Positions 6,882 through 12,426 of a stretch of 14,256 nt of DNA are shown one piece after another. The stretch spans positions 1 through 14,256 of the forward strand of contig JBKHYG010000123.1 of assembly GCA_046565595.1 (NCBI GenBank), read 5' to 3'. The stretch is from JBKHYG01 sp046565595. GTDB lineage: Bacteria > Actinomycetota > AC-67. The position numbers were made by a program, and so were the translations under genes. The notes under the pieces were generated by a model. The model was given only the letters and a program-made list of their open reading frames with translations. It was not told where the DNA came from and made no database searches. The first letter of the stretch is position 1, and each line of letters begins with the position of its first letter.

Positions 6882-8486
6882 ATGCCGACCCTGGAAGGAC
6901 ACGGCGGAGACCACATCGCTGAGGCTCTGCGCGCCCACGACATCGACCGCATCTACACCCTGTCGGGAGGCCACATATTCCCGATATACGACGGACTGCA
7001 TACCCGCGACATGCGGATCATCGATGTTCGACACGAGCAGACGGCTGCTTTCGCCGCGGAAGCTCACGGCAAACTGACCCGCCAGCCTGGCGTAGCCGCC
7101 CTCACCGCAGGACCTGGCGTCGTCAACGGCATGAACGCGATCGTGTCGGCCTGGTTCAACGGGTCGCCGATGCTCGTCCTAGGGGGTCGGGCACCGCAGG
7201 GCCGTTGGGGCCAGGGCTCGCTGCAAGAGATGGATCATCTTCCCCTGGTTGGTTCGGTGACCAAGCGCGCCGAGACCGTCTTCGATGTGAACCAGATCCC
7301 CGCGGCGACCGGTGATGCTCTGGATCTCGCCAAGTCGCGCCGTAGGGGACCGGTGTTCCTGGACTTCCCGATGGATGTCATCTTCATGCGTACCGAAGCC
7401 GACACCCCCACCGCCAAGCCGGTCGAGACAGCCGAGCCCGACGGCGATCCCAAGGCCTGCGCGACGCTGCTCTCGAACGCAGAACGACCCGTCGTGCTGC
7501 TTGGCAGCGATGTCTGGGCCGATGGTGCAGAGAAAGCTGCTCGTAGGTTCGTCGAAGATCAGAGGATCCCGGCGTTCATGAACGGCATGGGTAGAGGCAT
7601 CGTGCCCGCAGACCACGAACTGGCCTTCAGCGCGGCTCGAGGCCACGCCTTCAAGAACGCCGATCTGGTGATCGTCATCGGCACGGCGTTGGATTTCCGC
7701 CTGGGTTTCGGACGCTTCGGCGACGCCAAGGTCATCCACATCGCAACGACATCCGACGAGATCGGTCACCACGCCGAGCCCGCCGGTTGGCTCGCGGGAA
7801 GCATCGAGGCCGCCTTCGATGCTCTGGCCGAAGCCAAGACCAGGGACCGAGAGGCCTGGATCGCAGACCTGCGATCGGTAGAGCAAGACAAGCGCAGCGC
7901 ACCCGAACTCGAGGATGACCGTTCGCCCCTACATCCGGCTCGCGTCTACGCCGAGCTGACGCCCCGACTGGCCAATGACGGCGTCGTCATCGCAGACGGC
8001 GGCGATTTCGTCAGCTACGCCGGCAAGTTCATCCCGGTCTTCGAGCCTGGCGGCTGGCTCGATCCCGGCCCCTACGGCTGCCTCGGCACGAGCGCCGGCT
8101 ATGCGCTCGCCGCGGGATTGCTCGAGCCGGGCCGTCAGGTCGTCGTCATGCTGGGAGATGGCAGCGCAGGCTTCAGCATGGGGGATTGGGACACGCTGAT
8201 CCGCTTCGGCGTCGATGTGACCTTCGTCTGCGGCAACAACGGCATCTGGGGTCTCGAGAAGCATCCCATGAAGTTCGTGTATGGATACGATGTCGCAGCC
8301 GACCTGAGGCCAGAGACCCGCTACGACGAGGTCATGTCGAGCCTCGGTGGTCACGGCGAACTGGTCAGATCGCCCGACGAACTAGGACCTGCCTTGGACC
8401 GCGCCTTGAACACCCCCGGACCGAGCCTGGTCAACGTCCTGACCGATCCAGAGGTCGCCTACCCCCGCAGCGCGAACCTCGCCTGA
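6882..8486 (+). CDS. acetolactate synthase-like thiamine diphosphate enzyme (mycobacterial IlvG type)
   Basis: This 534-residue protein has the three-domain ThDP enzyme plan. The N-terminal PYR domain carries the catalytic glutamate Glu52 in DVRHEQTAAFAAE. A central domain spans roughly 190-340. The C-terminal PP domain has the ThDP/Mg motif starting GDGSAGFSMGDWDTL (425-439) and ending GNN (451-453). It follows M. tuberculosis IlvG (Rv1820) along its whole length, including TLSGGHIFPIYDG, GRAPQGRWGQGSLQE, NGIWGLEKHPM and the last residues VNVLTDPEVAYPRSANLA. This family is annotated as acetolactate synthase large subunit-like, but no regulatory subunit or ilv gene is nearby, so another ThDP carboligation or decarboxylation is possible. 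The start has a weak AGGATGGGG site (6871-6879). Its TGA overlaps the ATG of the ABC gene (TGATG). Confidence 0.88.
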   Translation: MPTLEGHGGDHIAEALRAHDIDRIYTLSGGHIFPIYDGLHTRDMRIIDVRHEQTAAFAAEAHGKLTRQPGVAALTAGPGVVNGMNAIVSAWFNGSPMLVLGGRAPQGRWGQGSLQEMDHLPLVGSVTKRAETVFDVNQIPAATGDALDLAKSRRRGPVFLDFPMDVIFMRTEADTPTAKPVETAEPDGDPKACATLLSNAERPVVLLGSDVWADGAEKAARRFVEDQRIPAFMNGMGRGIVPADHELAFSAARGHAFKNADLVIVIGTALDFRLGFGRFGDAKVIHIATTSDEIGHHAEPAGWLAGSIEAAFDALAEAKTRDREAWIADLRSVEQDKRSAPELEDDRSPLHPARVYAELTPRLANDGVVIADGGDFVSYAGKFIPVFEPGGWLDPGPYGCLGTSAGYALAAGLLEPGRQVVVMLGDGSAGFSMGDWDTLIRFGVDVTFVCGNNGIWGLEKHPMKFVYGYDVAADLRPETRYDEVMSSLGGHGELVRSPDELGPALDRALNTPGPSLVNVLTDPEVAYPRSANLA

Positions 8487-10354
8487 TGTTCCCCCACGGC
8501 GGCATCATCCTCAGAGGGTCCAGGGGCCCCGAGATAGATAAGGATCATCGGCTAACGCCCGGAACGATCCCGCGCGCACTGCGCATAGCCGCCCACTATC
8601 GCTGGTCGATCATCGGCTTCCTGGTGGTCACCGTCGGTGCCAGCGTCCTCGGCGTGGTTCCACCCATGCTCCTGCGGTTCCTGGTCGATCATGCGATCCC
8701 GGAACGCAACCGCGGCGCCGTCGGACTGGTCGCTCTGGCTGGCGTCGGGGTCGCGCTGCTGGTCGCCGGCAGCGGCTTGCTCGCGAGGTACCTGTCTGCG
8801 CGGGTAGGTGAAGGACTCATCTTCGATCTGCGTGTGAGGCTGTTCGATCATGTTCAACGGATGCCGCTTGCGTTCTTCACGCGGACCCAGACCGGATCGT
8901 TGATGTCCAGGCTGCAGAGCGATGTGGTCGGAGCTCAGAGCGCTGTGACCGGCACGCTGCAGACGGTCGTCTCGAGCACGATCACGACGATCACCACGCT
9001 GACCTTCATGCTCATCCTCGATGTTCGTCTGACGCTGATCTCTCTGTTGGTGTTGCCGTTGTTCGTGATCCCCAGCACCCGGACCGGTCGGCGCCTGCAG
9101 AAGCTCACGCGTGAACAGATGAAGCACAACGCCGACATGTCGAGTTCGATGCAGGAACGCTTCGATGTGTCTGGCGCCTTGCTCGCCAAACTCTTCGGTC
9201 GAGCCGATGACGAGACGCAACTGTTCGCCGAGCGTGCTGGCCGCGTCCGCGATCTCGGGGTCAAGAGCGCGGTGCTCTTCCGAACGCTGTTCGCGACCTT
9301 CGGACTGGTCGCTGCGCTCGGGACAGCGATCATCTACTGGCTGGGTGGCACCGCCGCCGTCGAAGGACGGCTTACCGCAGGAGATGTCGTCGCGTTCGTG
9401 GCGCTGCTCAGCCAACTGTACGGACCGATGACCGCACTCACCAACGCGCGCACCGAACTGATGACCAGCTTCGTCTCGTTCGAACGCGTCTTCGAGGTGC
9501 TCGACCTTCCGCATGCGATCTCTGATGCGCCGGGGGCTACGGAACTGCCCGAAGGCCCTGGGAAGATCGAGTTCGAGCATGTGCATTTCGCATATCCGCG
9601 CGCCTCCGAGGTCTCGATCGCTTCGCTCGAACCGGCCGCGTCCTTCCAGCAGGGCGAGGAGCAACGCGAGGTCCTGTCAGATGTTTCCTTCGTGGCCGAG
9701 CCAGGGCAGACCGTGGCGTTGGTCGGACCAAGCGGCGCTGGTAAGACGACCCTCAGCATGCTCGTCCCGCGCCTCTACGAGCCGACCTCGGGAACCATCC
9801 TGGTCGACGGGATCGACATCCGTACCGTCACCCAGGAGAGCCTTCGCCGAGCGATCGGAGTCGTCAGTCAGGATCCTCATCTGTTCCACGACAGCGTCGC
9901 GAACAACCTGCGCTACGCCAAACCGGAGGCGACCGACGACGAGGTGCTCGCCGCATTGGCCGGAGCACAGTTGAGCTCACTGGTCGAGGCGATGCCAGAC
10001 GGCACCGAGACGGTCGTCGGAGAGCGCGGCTACCGGTTGAGCGGCGGCGAGAAGCAGCGGCTAGCGATCGCGCGAGTGCTCCTGAAGGCGCCACGGATCG
10101 TGATCCTCGACGAAGCGACCGCTCATCTGGACTCGGAATCCGAAGCCCTCATACAGCGAGCCTTGCAGACGGCCCTGACCGGCCGCACCGCTCTGGTCAT
10201 CGCGCACCGATTGTCAACGATCCGCCGCGCCGACTCGATCCTGGTGCTGGACGGCGGCAGGATCGTTCAGAGGGGCACACACGAGGGGTTACTGACCCAG
10301 GGCGGCTTGTATGCGGATCTGTACCGGACCCAGTTCGAGTCCTCTGAAGCCTAG
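8486..10354 (+). CDS. ABC exporter half-transporter (permease fused to ATPase)
   Basis: This 622-residue protein has a membrane domain (about 30-330, six expected helices, for example 42-60, 80-100, 165-195, 265-285) fused to an ATPase domain. The ATPase has Walker A GPSGAGKT (414-421), Q-loop Gln462, signature LSGGEKQ (518-524), Walker B RIVILDEAT (537-545, Glu543) and H-loop His574, so it should be catalytically complete. Such proteins act as homo- or heterodimers exporting lipids, peptides or drugs. An extra stretch of about 25 residues (371-396) sits between the A-loop Tyr370 and the first core strand; I have seen a similar one in actinobacterial relatives. The start MFPHGG overlaps the stop of the IlvG-like gene by one base. 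An open frame extends upstream inside that gene but is a shadow. The substrate is unknown. Confidence 0.93.
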   Translation: MFPHGGIILRGSRGPEIDKDHRLTPGTIPRALRIAAHYRWSIIGFLVVTVGASVLGVVPPMLLRFLVDHAIPERNRGAVGLVALAGVGVALLVAGSGLLARYLSARVGEGLIFDLRVRLFDHVQRMPLAFFTRTQTGSLMSRLQSDVVGAQSAVTGTLQTVVSSTITTITTLTFMLILDVRLTLISLLVLPLFVIPSTRTGRRLQKLTREQMKHNADMSSSMQERFDVSGALLAKLFGRADDETQLFAERAGRVRDLGVKSAVLFRTLFATFGLVAALGTAIIYWLGGTAAVEGRLTAGDVVAFVALLSQLYGPMTALTNARTELMTSFVSFERVFEVLDLPHAISDAPGATELPEGPGKIEFEHVHFAYPRASEVSIASLEPAASFQQGEEQREVLSDVSFVAEPGQTVALVGPSGAGKTTLSMLVPRLYEPTSGTILVDGIDIRTVTQESLRRAIGVVSQDPHLFHDSVANNLRYAKPEATDDEVLAALAGAQLSSLVEAMPDGTETVVGERGYRLSGGEKQRLAIARVLLKAPRIVILDEATAHLDSESEALIQRALQTALTGRTALVIAHRLSTIRRADSILVLDGGRIVQRGTHEGLLTQGGLYADLYRTQFESSEA

Positions 10355-10800
10355 ATCTCTGAATGCACCGTCAACACGCCGTGGCGTCCGCCGATCAGGT
10401 CGCTGCAACTGCGGGCTCGGACATAGTCCCAGCAAGAGATGCTCACGCTGACGAGATCACCTGGCTTGGTCGCCACGGTCCCAGCGGTGAAGGCGCCCGG
10501 GGTCGCTCGCTTGTACAGATCGGTCCAGGTCTTCCCGTTGTTGCGCGAGACCGAGATGACGAACGGGTTGGTCGTCGCCGCCGCGAAGACCGAAGGGCCA
10601 GTGGCTCGGTAGTAGCAGTCCCAAGGTCGGATTGTGCTGAACGAGACCGCATGAGTCCCAACCGCGACGCACCCCTCGGAGCGGACCACCTTCTCGTAGA
10701 TGCGTTCGATCCCGGGGTCGGCTCGGCCGATCCCGGGGGCCAACACGCCAAGAGCGAGTGTCACGACACCCGCTACGGCGCGGTTCCACCGCGTTCGCAT
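10351..10800 (-). CDS. small secreted protein with signal peptide, four cysteines and an Asp-box-like motif
   Basis: This 149-residue protein starts MRTRWNRAVAGVV and has a typical Sec signal, with likely cleavage after Ala27 (GRA/DPG). The mature part of about 122 residues has four cysteines (44, 62, 123, 132), which could form two disulfides. SRNNGKTW (85-92) matches the Asp-box pattern S-x-[DN]-x-G-x-T-W found in BNR/sialidase-type beta-hairpins. I do not recognise the family. A GTG codon lies directly before the ATG (10803), and either may be the start; no clear ribosome site is visible. The gene converges on the ABC gene and its TAG overlaps that gene's TAG within the palindrome CTAG (10351-10354). 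The function is unknown, probably extracellular. Confidence 0.75.
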   Translation of the reverse strand: MRTRWNRAVAGVVTLALGVLAPGIGRADPGIERIYEKVVRSEGCVAVGTHAVSFSTIRPWDCYYRATGPSVFAAATTNPFVISVSRNNGKTWTDLYKRATPGAFTAGTVATKPGDLVSVSISCWDYVRARSCSDLIGGRHGVLTVHSEI

Positions 10801-10959
10801 CACCCCAGCAAACGCGATGCGCAGGTCGTCTGTCGCGGCTAGGTACTGATTCGTCCGAGCCGTGCCGGCCCGAGATCGCCGTGCTGTCCGAAGTGTCGCC
10901 TTAACGCGTGTCCCGCTCGGGCGTCGCGCTGCCTTGCGTCAACCTCGCCCGGCCCTCGT

Positions 10960-11295
10960 TCAGGCTCGAGACTCGAGTTCGGTTCGTACCGCGGCGTTGA
11001 AGCCGAGCAGGACATCGTCCCCCAGGTCGATCAGGGGGCGACGGAACCTCTTTGGGTCCTCGCGAAGCCAGGCGATGATCTGCGAGTCGCTCATCCCCTC
11101 GACCTCGCGTCGCTTGGTCGGACCAACCAGTTCGACCACGCCGCCTACCCGGTTGCCCATGGCCTTGATCTCTGCCACCGACAGCGGCTCTTTGATGAGG
11201 TTGCGCTCGGACACGCGAGCGCCCAGGTCCGCCAACTTGCGTTGGGCGTCCCGGCAACCCGTTCAGCCAGGGCGTAGGTACAAGGTGGCATCCAT
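10960..11295 (-). CDS. candidate selenoprotein: Spx/ArsC-family thioredoxin-fold protein with in-frame UGA (Sec) at residue 11
   Basis: Read from the ATG at 11295 with the TGA at 11263-11265 decoded as selenocysteine (U), this gives 111 residues, the normal length for ArsC/Spx proteins. The start MDATLYLRPG-U-TGC-R aligns with the Spx start, where C-T-S-C-R follows LYTSPS; thus U11-x-x-C14 replaces CxxC. Further family features are ERNLIKEPLSVAEIKAM (30-46, like Spx ERNIFSEPLSIDEIK), RRPLIDLGDDVLLGFN (85-100) and helix-rich ends. These proteins are cytoplasmic thiol-redox enzymes (arsenate reduction) or redox-sensing transcription partners. Without read-through, only a 91-residue piece from a TTG at 11235 without the active site, or a 10-residue peptide, would be made. 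An in-frame TAG at 11308-11310 excludes a longer start. Other readings are a nonsense mutation or a sequencing error (TGA versus TGC/TGT). Sec machinery genes are not in the window. Confidence 0.72.
11230..11248 (-). promoter_or_regulatory. putative bacterial SECIS element
   Basis: Fourteen bases after the UGA the mRNA can fold CGC-CCAAC-GCAA-GTTGG-CG. This is a 5-bp upper stem (CCAAC/GTTGG), a one-base C bulge, two more G-C pairs, and a GCAA apical loop whose first base G is the 23rd base after UGA. Bacterial SECIS models ask for a short stem, a small loop with G in its first two positions and a loop about 16-37 bases from the UGA; all are met. The E. coli fdhF element also has a bulged base under its upper stem. 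The call is by eye; no folding energy was computed. Confidence 0.5.
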
Positions 11296-11304
11296 CGGCG
11301 CCGC

Positions 11305-11310
11305 AGCCTA
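11305..11310 (-). promoter_or_regulatory. possible -10 box for the selenoprotein candidate
   Basis: TAGGCT on the minus strand lies 9 bases before the ATG at 11295, close to the 7-base spacing seen at two other starts in the window. It would give a nearly leaderless mRNA. No -35 consensus is seen, and a GGGTAGG stretch overlapping it could instead be a distant ribosome site. Confidence 0.25.
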
Positions 11311-11362
11311 CCCAGCGCGTACCGGCGCCCTCCGGATCGGCCGTGGCTAGGGGTTCATCAGA

Positions 11363-11413
11363 GGTCAGAGGGGGTCAGAGGCCCAGGTCAGGCGGGGTCG
11401 GAACCCCAGGTCA
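11363..11413 (+). repeat. four GGTCA direct repeats plus a GGGGT/ACCCC dyad upstream of rpsL
   Basis: GGTCA occurs at 11363, 11373, 11386 and 11409. The first two lie in near-identical tandem decamers (GAGGTCAGAG, GGGGTCAGAG), and the last two lie in CCCAGGTCA copies spaced 23 bases apart, about two helical turns. GGGGT-CGGA-ACCCC (11394-11407) lies between. The cluster ends four bases before the rpsL -35 box and lies between rpsL and the divergent selenoprotein candidate, so it could bind a regulator of either. Confidence 0.45.
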
Positions 11414-11417
11414 CGCG

Positions 11418-11447
11418 TTGACACCCCTACCGCGGCTTCGCTACAGT
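11418..11447 (+). promoter_or_regulatory. str operon (rpsL) promoter
   Basis: A perfect -35 TTGACA (11418-11423) and -10 TACAGT (11442-11447) are separated by 18 bases, close to the housekeeping sigma consensus. Transcription would start near 11454, giving a leader of about 90 bases before rpsL. The strength fits a ribosomal protein operon. Confidence 0.75.
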
Positions 11448-11457
11448 ACGCCGCCGT

Positions 11458-11492
11458 GCCTGCGCCTGGTGGCGCGGGCCAGTCATGCCCGC
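11458..11492 (+). promoter_or_regulatory. structured rpsL leader with two mutually exclusive hairpins
   Basis: Hairpin A pairs GCCTGCGCC (11458-11466) with GGCGCGGGC (11471-11479) around a TGGT loop, nine pairs including one T-G wobble. Hairpin B pairs GCGGGC (11474-11479) with GCCCGC (11487-11492) around a 7-base loop. They share 11474-11479 and cannot both form. This could be a folding switch in the leader, for ribosomal protein feedback or attenuation, but may also be chance in GC-rich DNA. Confidence 0.35.
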
Positions 11493-11544
11493 CTGCGACC
11501 CGTGTCGTTCGGCGTGCTTTGAAAATCTAGACCGGAAGAGGAAC

Positions 11545-11919
11545 ATGCCCACGATCCAGCAGCTCGTCCGCCACGGCCGCAAGGCCAAGCGGGTCAAGAC
11601 GAAGACGCCAGCGCTGAAAGGTTCGCCCCAGCGTCGCGGAGTCTGCACTCGCGTTTTCACCATGACGCCCAAGAAGCCGAACTCGGCTCTGCGTAAGGTC
11701 GCGCGTGTCCGTCTGTCGAGCGGCTACGAGGTCAACGCCTACATCCCAGGCGTTGGCCACAACCTGCAGGAGCACTCGATCGTGCTCGTGCGTGGCGGGC
11801 GTGTGAAGGACCTTCCGGGTGTCCGCTACAAGGTCGTGCGCGCGGCGCTCGATACCGCGGGTGTCAAGGACCGTAAGCAGGCCCGTTCCAAGTACGGCGC
11901 CAAGAAGAACCAGGGGTAG
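11545..11919 (+). CDS. rpsL: 30S ribosomal protein S12
   Basis: This is a 124-residue S12, from MPTIQQLVRHGRKAK to YGAKKNQG, the standard bacterial length. It has the invariant TPKKPNSALRKVARVRL (41-57) and VRGGRVKDLPGVRYK (82-96). Lys43 and Lys88, the positions changed in streptomycin-resistant mutants, are both wild type. S12 lies at the decoding centre of the small subunit and controls accuracy. The start is fixed by family conservation and by GGAAGAGGA (11533-11541) just upstream. An in-frame ATG at 11485 would add a Cys-rich extension of 20 residues but has no ribosome site. First gene of the str operon; 3 bases separate it from rpsG. Confidence 0.99.
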   Translation: MPTIQQLVRHGRKAKRVKTKTPALKGSPQRRGVCTRVFTMTPKKPNSALRKVARVRLSSGYEVNAYIPGVGHNLQEHSIVLVRGGRVKDLPGVRYKVVRAALDTAGVKDRKQARSKYGAKKNQG

Positions 11920-11922
11920 TCG

Positions 11923-12393
11923 ATGTCTCGTAAAGGTGCTGCTCCTCGTCGCGAAGTCGTCGCTGATCCTGTCCACGGCAACCTGCTGGTGACTCAGCTC
12001 ATCTCCAAGATCCTGCTGCACGGTAAGCGCGGGACCGCAGAGAAGATCGTCTATGACGCGCTCGCCAAGGTCGCGGACAAGACCGGTCAGGATGCTCCGA
12101 CCGCGTTGAAGAAGGCGATCGACAACATCAAGCCACAGCTCGAGGTCAAGAGTCGCCGTGTCGGTGGTGCCACCTATCAGGTGCCCGTCGAGGTTCCGCA
12201 GCGTCGTTCGACGACGCTCGCGTTGCGTTGGCTCACCCAGAACACCCGCAAGCGCCGCGAGAAGTCGTCGGCTGATCGTCTTGCGGGTGAGCTCATGGAC
12301 GCGCTGAACAACACGGGCGCGTCGGTGAAGAAGAAGGAAGACCTCCACAAGATGGCCGAGGCCAACAAGGCCTTCGCTCACTACCGCTGGTAA
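11923..12393 (+). CDS. rpsG: 30S ribosomal protein S7
   Basis: This is a 156-residue S7, normal for the family. It begins MSRKGAAPRREVVADPVHG and contains LVTQLISKILLHGKRGTAEKI, VEVKSRRVGGATYQVPVEV and RRSTTLALRWL, and ends AEANKAFAHYRW. S7 starts assembly of the 30S head by binding the 3' domain of 16S rRNA and lines the E site. The ribosome site AGGGG (11911-11915) lies inside the last codons of rpsL, so the two are tightly coupled. In E. coli S7 represses its own operon by binding the rpsL-rpsG gap; here that gap is 3 bases, so any such control would need another site, perhaps the rpsL leader. A CCGCCGGCGG palindrome (12395-12404) follows the stop. Confidence 0.99.
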   Translation: MSRKGAAPRREVVADPVHGNLLVTQLISKILLHGKRGTAEKIVYDALAKVADKTGQDAPTALKKAIDNIKPQLEVKSRRVGGATYQVPVEVPQRRSTTLALRWLTQNTRKRREKSSADRLAGELMDALNNTGASVKKKEDLHKMAEANKAFAHYRW

Positions 12394-12426
12394 TCCGCCG
12401 GCGGCCTCCCCAGATACGGATCGATC

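Noticed and set aside
8186..8485. N-terminal extension of 100 codons for the ABC exporter
   Set aside because: It overlaps the conserved C-terminus of the IlvG-like gene in another frame, is Arg-rich shadow sequence, and exporters of this type start near the chosen ATG.
8552..9664. Open frame of 370 codons on the minus strand opposite the ABC exporter
   Set aside because: Charged low-complexity translation antisense to a clear gene with all ATPase motifs; a shadow.
10804..10959. Possible extra gene or RNA in the gap after the selenoprotein candidate
   Set aside because: Open frames here have no ribosome site or family resemblance. The few short GC-rich inverted repeats (for example CCCG-CT-CGGG) are too weak to call a terminator or RNA gene.
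10960..11235. A 91-residue protein starting at the TTG at 11235 as the true form of the Spx/ArsC-like gene
   Set aside because: It would lack the first beta strand and the active-site Cys pair of the thioredoxin fold and has no ribosome site. The upstream 20 codons fit the family perfectly apart from the TGA.
11485..11544. In-frame upstream ATG giving S12 a Cys-rich N-terminal extension of 20 residues (MPACDPCRSACF...)
   Set aside because: S12 is conserved from MPT, the ribosome site sits before 11545, and the upstream ATG lies inside a hairpin without a ribosome site. A short leader peptide is not possible because the frame runs into rpsL.
11527..12381. Open frame of 284 codons on the minus strand opposite rpsL and rpsG
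   Set aside because: It is antisense to two certain ribosomal protein genes and resembles no family; a codon-bias shadow.
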